Below are positions 8,835 to 18,907 of a stretch of 44,888 nucleotides of DNA, in pieces. Position 1 is the first letter of the stretch. The number at the start of each line of letters is the position of its first letter. A model generated the notes under the pieces. The model saw only the letters and a program-made list of their open reading frames with translations. It ran no database searches and was not told the DNA's origin. The translations under genes were made by a program, and so were the position numbers. Source of the stretch: Methanobacteriota archaeon (GTDB lineage: Archaea; Thermoplasmatota; Thermoplasmata; RBG-16-68-12); NCBI GenBank assembly GCA_005878485.1, contig VBMG01000042.1, forward strand, positions 1 through 44,888. The letters run 5' to 3'.

Positions 8835-9527
8835 ATGGTCTCGTTGCTGATTTCGGCTCTGCTTCTGTTCGTCCCAGCGGGCGCATGGGCGCTCGCATCG
8901 ACGGCCGTCCTTACCGAATACGCGGAACGGCGGGCACGGATCGATGTGCGGGCGATGCGGCCAACGAGGGGAAGAGTCGCGCCATACTTCGCGGTGACAC
9001 TCACACCGATCGCGTTCGGTGTGTTACTCTGGTATCTCCTGGTCGGCATCGAGAACGATTTCGGACCGCTCTCCGGCGTGGCCGAGCGGCTCGTGAGTTC
9101 GCTCGCCATCGGCTTCGCGGTGACCGCGTGCATCACGCTTGCCGCCCAGGCTTCGATTGCGCGGGCCCGTCTCGGAGAGATGGTGGGGCCCGCATTCCCT
9201 CGGGTCCTGCCTTTGATTGTCGTGCCTACGACAGGTCCGGTCTTCGCCCTCGTGCTCGCGTTCCTGCTGGTCGGGAACATCACGCCAATCGTCAACGGAT
9301 CTCTCTCGTCACGACCCGAGGTTGTTGACGCTGTCGCCGTCGCGTTCCTGATTTTCGGGGCATCGAACCTTGGATACTTGGGCGGTGCGCTCGCTTCGAA
9401 TCGAGTCTCGAACCTGCTCAGCCCCCGAGGTTTCGGCCAAGCGCTGATCCGTCTGGTGGTCGGAGAGGTCGCGGTTGTGGTCGGACTCCTCTACGCCTTC
9501 CTCCAAATTTCCGCGATGTCGAGTTGA
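8835..9527 (+). CDS. Polytopic membrane protein, possibly related to ATP synthase proteolipid (subunit K/c) family
   Basis: Multiple hydrophobic helices; Gly-rich TM pairs with an internal acidic residue (LIRLVVGEVAVVVGLLYAFLQI). Confidence 0.6.
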   Translation: MVSLLISALLLFVPAGAWALASTAVLTEYAERRARIDVRAMRPTRGRVAPYFAVTLTPIAFGVLLWYLLVGIENDFGPLSGVAERLVSSLAIGFAVTACITLAAQASIARARLGEMVGPAFPRVLPLIVVPTTGPVFALVLAFLLVGNITPIVNGSLSSRPEVVDAVAVAFLIFGASNLGYLGGALASNRVSNLLSPRGFGQALIRLVVGEVAVVVGLLYAFLQISAMSS

Positions 9528-9568
9528 AGGCGAATCGAGAAATACGCCGGATTCGCTGCCGGCCGCGC

Positions 9569-9666
9569 GCGGGGCTAGTCTAGTGGTAGGACAGAAGCTT
9601 CCCATGGCCGCTGCCTACATCGGCCGGAACGAGCTTCTAACGCGGGTTCGATTCCCGCGCCCCGCA
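9569..9666 (+). tRNA. tRNA-Gly(CCC) with a 27-nt intron after position 37 (intron about 9605-9631)
   Basis: Acceptor GCGGGGC/GCCCCGC plus A73; D arm GTCT-AGTGGTA-GGAC; anticodon stem GAAGC/GCTTC; mature loop TTCCCAA; T arm GCGGG-TTCGATT-CCCGC; no encoded CCA. Confidence 0.93.
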
Positions 9667-9731
9667 GTCGTGGCGCCCTAGTCCGCCAGTGCCGACGGGA
9701 CGGGCGCTGTGCTCGAGGCACCAGCCTGCGG

Positions 9732-9890
9732 TTACTTCGGATGGATGTCGAGACCGATGACCCAGGCGGTCCGGCAACCGGGGCAGTTAACCTCCCGTTT
9801 CATCGCGTCGCCCTCGTCGGCCAACTTGAACGTGAAGAACAGCGGATTGTTGCATCGTGGACAGCTGAAATTCAGGCCGCCGACCGTCAT
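9732..9890 (-). CDS. 52-aa zinc-ribbon protein, absent from supplied ORF track
   Basis: Minus-strand translation MTVGGLNFSCPRCNNPLFFTFKLADEGDAMKREVNCPGCRTAWVIGLDIHPK*; two CPxC knuckles with correct spacing. Confidence 0.8.
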   Translation of the reverse strand: MTVGGLNFSCPRCNNPLFFTFKLADEGDAMKREVNCPGCRTAWVIGLDIHPK

Positions 9891-9976
9891 CCAGATGTCT
9901 CGATACCTCGAGCGGTCTTAAGGTTGCGCTCGTGTCCCGGCAAGTTTATGAAAGTCTCTCGCTTGCCCGCTCATTC

Positions 9977-10609
9977 ATGCTCGTCGAGAAGGTCGTCTCG
10001 CCCCCGCTCGACAACAACGCGTACCTCCTCGTCGATGAGACGAGCAAGCAAGCTGCGGTTGTAGATCCCGCGCTCGCGGGGACGGAGCTCCGGGCGCGAG
10101 CGGAGAAGCTCGGCGCGAAGATTGTTTACGTCCTCAACACCCACGGCCACCCGGATTCGACCGTCGACGATGGGTCCCTGCGGTCCGCGGTGGGCGCCAA
10201 GGTCGCAATCTTCGAGGTCGATGCGCCTCGGTTGGAGCGAAACGCCCGCGAGTCCCGATGGTTCCTCGCAGCCCCTCCCGCTCCCGTGAAAGCGGACATC
10301 CTGTTGAAGGAAGGTTCCGACGTCAAGATTGGGGACACCGTGGCGCGGACGCTTCACACGCCCGGCCATACGGAGGGCAGCGCTTGCTTCTACGTCGAGG
10401 CCGCCGGCATCCTGTTCACGGGCGACACGCTCTACGCCGGATCGTGCGGCCGCACCGACGTCTTCGGCGGCAGCCCCGCGAAGATGATGTTCTCGCTCCG
10501 GCGGCTGAAGGAACTACCCGCGGACACGCATGTCTATCCGGGTCATGGGCCTGAGACGACAATCGGCGACGAGACCTGGATCAGCGACCTCACATACCCG
10601 GTCGTCTGA
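9977..10609 (+). CDS. Metallo-beta-lactamase-fold hydrolase (glyoxalase II-like) with altered HxHxDH motif
   Basis: THGHPDS (expected THxHxDH), HTPGHTEGSACFY, FTGDTLYAGSCGRTDVFGG, VYPGHGPETTIGDE. Start may instead be 9932. Confidence 0.88.
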   Translation: MLVEKVVSPPLDNNAYLLVDETSKQAAVVDPALAGTELRARAEKLGAKIVYVLNTHGHPDSTVDDGSLRSAVGAKVAIFEVDAPRLERNARESRWFLAAPPAPVKADILLKEGSDVKIGDTVARTLHTPGHTEGSACFYVEAAGILFTGDTLYAGSCGRTDVFGGSPAKMMFSLRRLKELPADTHVYPGHGPETTIGDETWISDLTYPVV

Positions 10610-12385
10610 TCATCGGCGGATTCCGCTCGCGGCCCGCCAACTTCGGGCGGCCGGCATGCGCCGGACGAGGCGGATCTTGGCCGTCCGCTGCGTCAGGCCC
10701 AAGCCCAACCGTCGATAGACGATCTTCATGCTGAAGACGACCACGAGGAAGTATCCGTAGAGGATCACGAGCGTCGAGGGCCAGTAGTACTGCCACAGGA
10801 TTGCAACGAGGCCCACGACCGCGAGCGCGCCCACGACGATTCGGAGGACGAACGTCTCGATCGCGGATCGGCTGAAGGGGCCGCGGTCCACTCCATAGTT
10901 TGTGTGGCGGACCGGTTCCCGGAAGGCGTGCCGAGTCGATGCCCAAACCCCGAACACGAGGATCGGGGTGAGGAGGGACATCACGAGATGGGCCAGTCCG
11001 GTCGTGACGGTCAGGTCGATGATCCATGCCGCGTAGAAGATGATCGAGGCCTGGAAGAGGCGCTTGCGCCGATAGATGGGCAGGAAGTTCGGCATGATGA
11101 CGGTCTTCAACGTCCGTTTCACGAGCTCCGCGCCGAAGGTGATGGACTTCGGCAACCGGCTCGCGAAGAATTCGGCGATGCGGTTTGACCGCGTCATCAG
11201 GATCGGTGCGAGCGAACTCATCACGATGCAGAGGATTCCGGCGAACGGCGTGAGGTACGTCCCGGCGTAGTCGCCTGACAGTTGCGGGTTCGCTCGGATC
11301 GCGCGCGCACCGACGGTCGCGTACAGGATGGCCTCCTCGTTGCGGGCCACCATGCTCGTGCCGATGGCCGTCGCCGCCCGCGGCGAGAAGCCGATGAAAT
11401 AGGCGAGCGTCGCCGTCAGGAACAGATCATTCAGGAGGATGAGCGGTACCGCAATGATGAGGATCGGGAGGACGGACCCCAGCGCGGCCGGGTCGATGAG
11501 CATCCCGAAGGTAAGGAAGAAGATGGCCACGAAGGCGTCGCGAAGGGACTCCATCTTGACCTTCAGCCGGGTCGCGATGCGGGTGTCCGCGAAGACCATC
11601 CCCATGAAGAACGCACCGACGATTGCGGGGATGCGCAGGGCCTCCGCGAGTGCGGCGGCAAGAAAAACCATTCCGAGGGCGAAGAGGACGAACATCTCCT
11701 CGCTCTTGATCCGTTCGAAAAGGGCGGCGGTGTGGGGGACCACCACTGCCGCGAGGACGGCGAAGAAGCCGATGAAGAGGCCGACCCCACCGAACAGGAC
11801 CCCGACATCCACGGGCGCTTGGGCGGGGATGATCATGCCATTCACGAGGGTCAGGAGGAACATGGCGAGGAACGATTCGAGGATCACCATCCCCAGGAGG
11901 AATTCGGTCTCCGCGTTCCCGAGCCGCTTCAGGTCGATGAGGGACTTCGCGGCAATCGCGGAACTCGACATGCTGATGACGCCCGCCAAGAAGATCGTGT
12001 CGATGAGGGGCCACCCGAGCCATGCCCCGATCACGAATCCCGCGAACATGCCGACCGCAAGGTTTGTCACCGCGAGGATCGCGGCGGCTTCCTTCGTCTT
12101 CATCAATTTCGTGATGCTGAACTCGAGCCCGACAAAAAACAGGAGGAGGACGAGCCCGAGCTGCGAGATGCTCTGCAGGAACACGCTGTCCCCGAGGACG
12201 CCATCGTACGACCATCCGAGGATTCGCGCGTGGATGTTCGGGCCAATCAGCATGCCCGCGACGATGTAGCCGATGATGATCGGCACCCGGACCCGGGAGG
12301 CGACGGCGGCCCCCAGGAAGCCGACCGTCGCAATGACGCCCACGTCGAACATGATCGGCGTCGTGTCAACCACGGGGATCCACAT
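10610..12385 (-). CDS. Cation:proton antiporter, CPA2/KefB-type
   Basis: VPIIIGYIVAGMLIGPNI, LGLVLLLFFVGLEFSITKL, SSSAIAAKSLIDL; about 12 or more TM helices. Start chosen at MWIPVVDTTPIMFDVG. Confidence 0.88.
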   Translation of the reverse strand: MWIPVVDTTPIMFDVGVIATVGFLGAAVASRVRVPIIIGYIVAGMLIGPNIHARILGWSYDGVLGDSVFLQSISQLGLVLLLFFVGLEFSITKLMKTKEAAAILAVTNLAVGMFAGFVIGAWLGWPLIDTIFLAGVISMSSSAIAAKSLIDLKRLGNAETEFLLGMVILESFLAMFLLTLVNGMIIPAQAPVDVGVLFGGVGLFIGFFAVLAAVVVPHTAALFERIKSEEMFVLFALGMVFLAAALAEALRIPAIVGAFFMGMVFADTRIATRLKVKMESLRDAFVAIFFLTFGMLIDPAALGSVLPILIIAVPLILLNDLFLTATLAYFIGFSPRAATAIGTSMVARNEEAILYATVGARAIRANPQLSGDYAGTYLTPFAGILCIVMSSLAPILMTRSNRIAEFFASRLPKSITFGAELVKRTLKTVIMPNFLPIYRRKRLFQASIIFYAAWIIDLTVTTGLAHLVMSLLTPILVFGVWASTRHAFREPVRHTNYGVDRGPFSRSAIETFVLRIVVGALAVVGLVAILWQYYWPSTLVILYGYFLVVVFSMKIVYRRLGLGLTQRTAKIRLVRRMPAARSWRAASGIRR

Positions 12386-12570
12386 CCCGGACGTGACGCA
12401 CTTCGAGTGCGGGCGCTGACGCTCTCCACGAGAGAACCAAGGGTCCCATCCCACGCGTGCATCGCGGGTCGTGCTACAAATAAATCTTGTCAACGCGGAA
12501 CGGGTCGCGGGTCCAGTTCCAACGGATGTCCGTGATGAGCTTTATTACGAGTCCGATGGTTCGGCGCTCG

Positions 12571-15390
12571 ATGGCGGACGACTGGCACGCGCTCCGGCCA
12601 GAAAGCGTCCTCCAGAGGTTGGAGAGTTCGCCGATCGGCCTCACGACCCGTGAGTCGGCCGCGCGGCTCGCCCGGGTCGGCCCAAACGAGCTCGTTCAGA
12701 CGACGCGGATCAGCCCGCTCCGAATCCTCCTGAGTCAGTTCACCGACGTTCTCGTGATCGTCCTCATTATCGCGGCGATCATCTCCGCCGCCCTAGGACT
12801 CGCGCAGAACGAGACCTCGGACCTCTACGATGCGATCCTCATCATCGCGATCGTGATCATGAACGCCGTCCTCGGATTCTTGCAGGAGTACCGGGCCGAA
12901 CGCTCCTTGGAAGCGCTGAAGACCCTCGCGGCGCCGAGGGCTCACGTCGTCCGGGAAGGAGCCGTCGTGGCCATCCCCTCGCGGGAGCTCGTGCCCGGAG
13001 AGGTGATCGTCCTTGCGGCGGGCGACCGCGTTCCGGCGGACGCGCGCCTCCTGGAGGCCGCGAGCCTCCGGGTGAACGAGGCCTCCCTTACCGGCGAGTC
13101 GCTCCCCGTGAGCAAGGCGACCGAGGCATTGCCCCGCGAGACGTTCCTGGGGGATCGAAAGAACCTCGTGTTCATGGGGACCACGGTCGACGGAGGACGC
13201 GGAAAGGCCGTCGTCGTCGAGACCGCCATGGCGACGGAACTCGGGAAGATCGCGGGTCTCGTCCAACAGGAGACGAAAGAGGAGACGCCGCTCCAGAAAC
13301 AGTTGGACCGCCTCGGGAGGCAGATCGGGATCGCGGTCCTCCTCGCCGCGGGCCTGATCTTCGTCATCGGAGTCCTGCGGGAGCTCCCTGGCTTAGACGC
13401 GAGCCACGTCGAGCTCCTCTTCCTGACGGCCGTCGGCCTCTCGGTCGCGGCGATCCCGGAAGGCCTCCCCGCGATTGTGACGATCAGCCTCGCCCTCGGG
13501 CTCCAGCGCATGATTCGCCGGCACGCCCTGATCCGGAAGCTGCCCGCGGTGGAGGCGCTCGGAGCCGCGTCGGTCATCTGCTCTGACAAGACCGGCACCC
13601 TGACGAAAGGAGAGATGAACGTCCGCGCCATCGTGGCCAGCGACCGCGAGTATGAGGTGCGAGGGGAGGGCTTCGATCCCACGGGAGATGTGCGGATCGG
13701 GGGGCAGAAGGCGGATCTCGCGGCCCACCCTGACCTCCGTCAGTTGCTGGAATGCGCGGTCCTGTGTAACGATGCTGCGCTCAAGAACGAAAGCGGTCGG
13801 TGGGTCGTCGAGGGGGACCCGACCGAGGGGGCGCTCCTGGTGGCCGCGATCCGGGCGGGCCTCGATCCGGATTCGATCCGGGCCGACATGCCTCGCGTCG
13901 CGGAGGTCGCCTTCACCTCGGAGCGGAAGAAGATGTCGACCCTGCACGCGGAATTGTCGGAACCGGATCTGCGAGCGATCCTCTCCGTCCCCGAAGGAGA
14001 GCGGCACACCCGCCTCGAGGGCGCGGGCGCCTACTTGTTTGTGAAGGGGGCCCCTGAACGGGTTCTCGCTACATGCGCATATCACGTTGTCGAAGGCGTG
14101 AGAAAGCCGCTGACCGAGTACGACCGCAAACAGTACCTGTTCCGGAATCAGGAGATGGCGACGCGGGCCTTGCGCGTCCTCGGCTTCGCGGTCCGGGAGT
14201 TCCCTCGCGAGGTCCCGCCGCTTCGGGAAGACGCGCTCGAGACGGACCTCACGTTCCTCGGCCTGGCGGGGATGATGGATGCCCCGCGGGCGGACGCAAT
14301 TGCGGCGATTGAACGGTGCAAGAGAGCCGGCATTCACGTCGTCATGATCACGGGGGACCACAAGCTCACTGCCATGGCCGTGGCGCGGGAGATGGGGATC
14401 CTCGGCGAAGGCGAGCGGGCCCTGACCGGCGAGGAACTGGAGCGGATGTCGGACGACGAGCTCGTCCGGGAGGTCGACCGCATCCGGGTGTACGCCCGGG
14501 TCGCCCCGGAGCACAAGATGCGCATCGTGGACGCCTGGAAGAAGGCGGGCCACATCGTCGCGATGACCGGGGACGGCGTGAACGACGCCCCCGCCCTCAA
14601 ACGGTCCAATCTCGGCGTCGCGATGGGGATCACCGGGACCGACGTCGCGAAGGAGAGCGCGGACATGGTCCTGACGGACGACAACTTCGCCTCGATCGTG
14701 TCCGCGATCGAGGAAGGCCGCGGCATCTACGAAAACATTCGGAAGTTCGTCGCGTTCCTCCTGTCCGCGAACGCCGGCGAAGTCCTGGTCATGTTCATCG
14801 CGACGCTCGCCCTGGCGGATCCGCAGTTCCTGCCGTTCTTCTCCCCAGTTCAACTCCTCTGGATCAACCTCGTGACGGATGGCCTCCCGGCGCTCGCGCT
14901 CGGGGTCGACCCGTACCCGACCGACCTGATGGCCCGATCGCCGCGCAATCCGAAAGAAGGGGTGCTGTCCCGGGACATCCTGTTCCTCATCGTCGTCGTC
15001 GCGGTGATTCTGACCGTGGGCACATTGGGGATCTTCTTCTGGGAACTCGCGGGCCAGGCCGACGTCATCCGTGCTCGGACCGTCGCCTTCACGACACTTG
15101 TGTTCTTCGAGCTCTTCCTCGTCTTCGCGATCCGGTCCCCGCGGCAGACGCTGTGGTCCGTCGGGCCATTGTCGAACCCGAAGCTCATCGTGGCCGTCCT
15201 CGCCTCGATGGCGCTCCAACTCCTAGTGGTCTACACGCCGTTCCTGCAGGGTCCGTTCCAGACCGAGCCTCTCACGGTCGTCGACTGGGTCCGGACGCTC
15301 CTCATCTCCTTCAGCGCGTTTGCCTTCGTCGAAGCCCTGAAGGTCGGTCGGCGCGCCTGGGCAGGTCGTCCCCGCGATGATCGAAATTGA
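12571..15390 (+). CDS. Cation-transporting P-type ATPase (P2, Ca2+-type)
   Basis: Phosphorylation motif [58 protein letters not shown]-terminal cation ATPase domain. Confidence 0.95.
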   Translation: MADDWHALRPESVLQRLESSPIGLTTRESAARLARVGPNELVQTTRISPLRILLSQFTDVLVIVLIIAAIISAALGLAQNETSDLYDAILIIAIVIMNAVLGFLQEYRAERSLEALKTLAAPRAHVVREGAVVAIPSRELVPGEVIVLAAGDRVPADARLLEAASLRVNEASLTGESLPVSKATEALPRETFLGDRKNLVFMGTTVDGGRGKAVVVETAMATELGKIAGLVQQETKEETPLQKQLDRLGRQIGIAVLLAAGLIFVIGVLRELPGLDASHVELLFLTAVGLSVAAIPEGLPAIVTISLALGLQRMIRRHALIRKLPAVEALGAASVICSDKTGTLTKGEMNVRAIVASDREYEVRGEGFDPTGDVRIGGQKADLAAHPDLRQLLECAVLCNDAALKNESGRWVVEGDPTEGALLVAAIRAGLDPDSIRADMPRVAEVAFTSERKKMSTLHAELSEPDLRAILSVPEGERHTRLEGAGAYLFVKGAPERVLATCAYHVVEGVRKPLTEYDRKQYLFRNQEMATRALRVLGFAVREFPREVPPLREDALETDLTFLGLAGMMDAPRADAIAAIERCKRAGIHVVMITGDHKLTAMAVAREMGILGEGERALTGEELERMSDDELVREVDRIRVYARVAPEHKMRIVDAWKKAGHIVAMTGDGVNDAPALKRSNLGVAMGITGTDVAKESADMVLTDDNFASIVSAIEEGRGIYENIRKFVAFLLSANAGEVLVMFIATLALADPQFLPFFSPVQLLWINLVTDGLPALALGVDPYPTDLMARSPRNPKEGVLSRDILFLIVVVAVILTVGTLGIFFWELAGQADVIRARTVAFTTLVFFELFLVFAIRSPRQTLWSVGPLSNPKLIVAVLASMALQLLVVYTPFLQGPFQTEPLTVVDWVRTLLISFSAFAFVEALKVGRRAWAGRPRDDRN

Positions 15391-16411
15391 TGGAGCCCAT
15401 GGGGAGGGCGGCGGCCAGCTGGTCCGGATGGCCGTTGCCTTGTCGGCCCTGACCGCAACCCCGGTCCGCGTCGTCCGGATCCGCGCGGGTCGTCCGGTCC
15501 CGGGGCTCGCGTCCCAACACGTCACGGCCTTGCAAGCCGTGGCGGAACTCTGCAGCGGCGAATTGAAAGGCGTCGACGTCGGCTCATCGACGATCGAGTT
15601 CCGGCCGGGCACGATCGCAGCGGGCCGCTACGCTTTCGATGTCGGTACGGCGGGGAGCGTCACGCTGGTGCTCCAAGCCGTCCTCCCCGTGGCCTGTTCC
15701 GCCTCAGACGCGGTCCGGCTCCATCTCGTCGGCGGAACGGACGTGCGTTGGTCCCCGCCGATCGATTACTTTGCCCGCGTCTTCCTCCCACTGTTGCGCC
15801 GACTGGGAGGTCACATCGACATCGAGGTACAACGCCGCGGCTACTACCCTCGCGGGGGAGGCATCGCCGAGGCCGTCGTGCAGCCGACACGGGCCTGGTC
15901 ACCGATCGAACCGTCTGAGCCAGGACCGGTCCGGCGCGTGCGGGGCATTGCGCACGTTTCGAATCTCCCGGACGACATCCCGAAGCGGATGGCGCACGCG
16001 GCCGTACGACGCCTCCACGGCTTCCGAGACGTCAAGTTCGAGCAGCGCATGTATCGGGGAGACGAAGCGATCGGCCAAGGTGGAGCGCTCGTCGCGTGGG
16101 CCGAGACCGAATCCGCGCTGCTCGGTGCGGACTCCCTGGCGGAACGAGGAAAGCCTTCCGACCGGATCGGCGAGCAGGTCGCTGCGGCTCTCCGAGCCGA
16201 TCTCGATTCCGGAGCGTTCCTCGATGTGCACGCCGCGGATCAACTCCTCATCTACCTGGCCCGTGCGACCGGGCCGTCCCAGTTCCGCGTCCGGGAAATC
16301 TCGGGACACATGGAGACGATGATGTGGCTCCTACCGCAGTTCCTGTCCAGCCGGTTCGGCGTCGCACGCGATGGCGCGGGATGGCGGCTGACCGTCGAGC
16401 CGAAGGCCTAG
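15377..16411 (+). CDS. rtcA: RNA 3'-terminal phosphate cyclase
   Basis: [74 protein letters not shown]. Confidence 0.93.
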   Translation: MIEIDGAHGEGGGQLVRMAVALSALTATPVRVVRIRAGRPVPGLASQHVTALQAVAELCSGELKGVDVGSSTIEFRPGTIAAGRYAFDVGTAGSVTLVLQAVLPVACSASDAVRLHLVGGTDVRWSPPIDYFARVFLPLLRRLGGHIDIEVQRRGYYPRGGGIAEAVVQPTRAWSPIEPSEPGPVRRVRGIAHVSNLPDDIPKRMAHAAVRRLHGFRDVKFEQRMYRGDEAIGQGGALVAWAETESALLGADSLAERGKPSDRIGEQVAAALRADLDSGAFLDVHAADQLLIYLARATGPSQFRVREISGHMETMMWLLPQFLSSRFGVARDGAGWRLTVEPKA

Positions 16412-17169
16412 CCGTACATGTTCGGCCGCGGCGGCTCGGATGGTTTCTTCGCGACCTCGGTCTGGTGATGGATCGACTTGAGCTGCATTTCGATCCGCTC
16501 GGCCTCTTCATAGAGGGGTCGCGCGTCGAGCTCCGTGTGAAGGAGGAGCTTGTCGATGACCTCGATGGCCCGGGCCGCCGCGCGCGCGTCCGGGTAGTCG
16601 GGATGGGCCTCGCTGAGAAGGGTGATGACGTCGAAATCCCGTTTCCGTCCTTCGTTCAGGAGGACGCCGGCGACGCCTGTGATGACTCCCTCCTCGAAGA
16701 CCGTGATTGCGTTCTTGCGGATCATCTCCATCGCCTTGTCCGTCGAGCCGATTCCGTAGACCTCGACCTGCCGGTCACCGTCGTCTTCTTTCGCGTCGAC
16801 GATTAGGCCTTCGGGGCACACGAGGAGGTTGCACCGAGCGTCTTGCGCCCAGTCCAGGACCGTCGCCGCGATCGCCTTGATCAGATTCGGCGGCGGCTGG
16901 AATTCCGAGATGAACACGACGATTTGGTCTCGATCATCGATCTTCGGGCCCGCGTAGATCCGGACGGGGTTCATCGGCTGCCCGTCCCGCACGAGCGCGA
17001 CGGTCGGAAAATAGATGGAGTCCATGATTCCGATCTGCGTGAGGTTCAGGGCGTTGATCAGATAGTTTGCGACGATCGAGCTCACGAGTCCCACGCTGGG
17101 GAAGCCATCGATGACCGTCGCCCCGCGGAGGTCCATCCGCTTGAGCTCGTAAATTTGGATGCCTTCCAT
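16408..17169 (-). CDS. PAC2 family (proteasome assembly chaperone-like) protein
   Basis: GATVIDGFPSVGLVSSIVANYLI, ITVFEEGVITGVAGVLLNEG, DYPDARAAARAIEVIDKLL. Confidence 0.88.
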   Translation of the reverse strand: MEGIQIYELKRMDLRGATVIDGFPSVGLVSSIVANYLINALNLTQIGIMDSIYFPTVALVRDGQPMNPVRIYAGPKIDDRDQIVVFISEFQPPPNLIKAIAATVLDWAQDARCNLLVCPEGLIVDAKEDDGDRQVEVYGIGSTDKAMEMIRKNAITVFEEGVITGVAGVLLNEGRKRDFDVITLLSEAHPDYPDARAAARAIEVIDKLLLHTELDARPLYEEAERIEMQLKSIHHQTEVAKKPSEPPRPNMYG

Positions 17170-17238
17170 GGGTGGCGCGGTCCATCTCGGGGAGGTTACT
17201 TAAAGATGCGCGGCACGAGTCCGGGCGCTGAGAACATG

Positions 17239-17655
17239 TTACTCCATTGGGAGGATTTCGTGCGTGTTGACAAACTCGACGCCGGCGCGTCGGAGCATGA
17301 TTCCCACAGAACAATACTTCTCGGACGATAGGTCGATTGCCCGTTTGACCGCGGATTCCTTGACGTTGGTCCCGCGGACGCGGTAGTGCAGACGGATCTT
17401 CGTAAAGACCCTCGGGTCTTCTTTCGCCCTCTCCGCGTCCGCTTCGATTTCGAGCGCGGTGAAGGGGACCCGTTCCTTCCGCAGAATCAAGACGACATCG
17501 GACGCCGTGCACGCCATCGTCGCCAACAGCGTCGCTTGCATGGGGCTCGGCCCGCGGCGGGACGCCGGCTCACCGGCATCGAACAAGATTTCCGGAGTGC
17601 CATTCGCCTGGGCGCGGAAGCGCATCTCCTCGTCATGGACTAGATGGGCTCTCAT
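17239..17655 (-). CDS. OsmC family protein
   Basis: SPMQATLLATMACTASDVVLIL, HYRVRGTNVKESAVKRAIDLSSEKYCSVGIML. Confidence 0.88.
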   Translation of the reverse strand: MRAHLVHDEEMRFRAQANGTPEILFDAGEPASRRGPSPMQATLLATMACTASDVVLILRKERVPFTALEIEADAERAKEDPRVFTKIRLHYRVRGTNVKESAVKRAIDLSSEKYCSVGIMLRRAGVEFVNTHEILPME

Positions 17656-17744
17656 GGAAGTCCCGTGTCTCGCACGCCTCCTCCCTAGATGAAACTTGCA
17701 GGTTGCCCGCAAAGTTGTTATTCGCTCCGACCTTTGGCAGCGGT

Positions 17745-18380
17745 GTGAGACCGCGTGTGATCGTCAACGCCGCGATGAGCGTGGACGGGAAGATCGCGCT
17801 TCCGGGCGGTCGTGCGGTTCGTCTGAGCAACGAGGAAGATAGCCGCCGCGTGCATCGACTCCGGGCCAAAGCGGATGCGATCCTCGTCGGAATCGGGACC
17901 GTCTTGGCCGACGATCCAAAGCTCACGGTCAAACCGGAATACGCGCGGGGTCGGAACCCCCTCCGGGTCGTCCTCGATTCCGATGGGAAGACCCCGGCGG
18001 AGGCCCACGTCCTCGATGGCACGGTGCCCACGCTGGTCGTGACCTCCGTTGCATGCGAGCGAGTGTTCCCTCATGCGGAGGTACTGAGGCTCGGCGACGA
18101 GGAAGTGGACCTCGGTCGCCTCCTCGACCACTTGGCGAAACGCGGGGTTCGCACCGTCCTGGTTGAAGGGGGGAGCACCGTGATCTGGTCGTTTCTCCGG
18201 CACGGCCTCGCGGACGAACTGAAGGTCTTCGTGAGCAGCCAGATCCTCGGAGGGCGGTCGGCGCCCACGCTCGTGGGAGGGGAGGGGGTTACGTCGGTGG
18301 CGGACTCGACTCGGTTGCGACTCGATCGGACAAGGCGCCTCGGAGACGGAGTCCTGTTAGAGTACTCGGTGATGCGGTGA
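17745..18380 (+). CDS. RibD C-terminal domain reductase (archaeal riboflavin pathway pyrimidine reductase)
   Basis: RPRVIVNAAMSVDGKIA, LRAKADAILVGIGTVLADDPKLTV, VRTVLVEGGSTVIWSFL; probable GTG start at 17745 (ORF-track start 17703 is TTG). Confidence 0.9.
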   Translation: MRPRVIVNAAMSVDGKIALPGGRAVRLSNEEDSRRVHRLRAKADAILVGIGTVLADDPKLTVKPEYARGRNPLRVVLDSDGKTPAEAHVLDGTVPTLVVTSVACERVFPHAEVLRLGDEEVDLGRLLDHLAKRGVRTVLVEGGSTVIWSFLRHGLADELKVFVSSQILGGRSAPTLVGGEGVTSVADSTRLRLDRTRRLGDGVLLEYSVMR

Positions 18381-18832
18381 AGCTCCTGTGCGACCACATG
18401 CTCGGCAGCCTTGCGCGGTGGCTCCGCTTCATGGGGTACGACACGGCATATCCCCCACCCGGGCCTGACCGCGAGCTCGTCGACTGCGCGCGCCGGGAAG
18501 GGCGGATCCTGCTGACGCGCGACAAGGAGCTCGCTGCGCGCGTAGCCGGCGCGGTCCAAGTCCGGAGTGACGACCTCGAGGAGCAAATTCGGGAGGTGGC
18601 CGCCGTCCTCCGGTTGCGCCTCGTGGACCCGCTCTCTCGGTGCTCGCTCTGCAATGAAATCCTGAGCCCCGTTCCGGTTGACGACGTGAAAGGCTTCGTC
18701 CCGGAGGGGGTCCGGTCTCGCCACCACGAGTTCTGGCGCTGCCCCTCTTGCAAGCGCGTCTATTGGCAAGGGAGTCACTGGGACAAAATGGTGGAGCGGT
18801 TGAACCACCTGGATCTCCCGCGCACTCCCTAG
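18377..18832 (+). CDS. Mut7-C RNase-domain protein
   Basis: KLLCDHMLGSLARWLRFMGYDTAY, GRILLTRDKELA, CSLCN...CPSCKRVYWQGSHWDKM. Confidence 0.88.
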   Translation: MKLLCDHMLGSLARWLRFMGYDTAYPPPGPDRELVDCARREGRILLTRDKELAARVAGAVQVRSDDLEEQIREVAAVLRLRLVDPLSRCSLCNEILSPVPVDDVKGFVPEGVRSRHHEFWRCPSCKRVYWQGSHWDKMVERLNHLDLPRTP

Positions 18833-18907
18833 CGGTCCGCGAGATCGTTCCTCGGTTCGAGAGAAACGCTCATATGGCGAATCGAAAATGGGGTGGGGGT
18901 CTAGCGG

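Noticed and set aside
11282-12535. 417-aa plus-strand ORF antisense to the antiporter
   Set aside because: Highly charged low-complexity shadow of a TM protein gene
13393-15219. 608-aa minus-strand ORF antisense to the P-type ATPase
   Set aside because: The opposite strand has unmistakable P-type ATPase motifs
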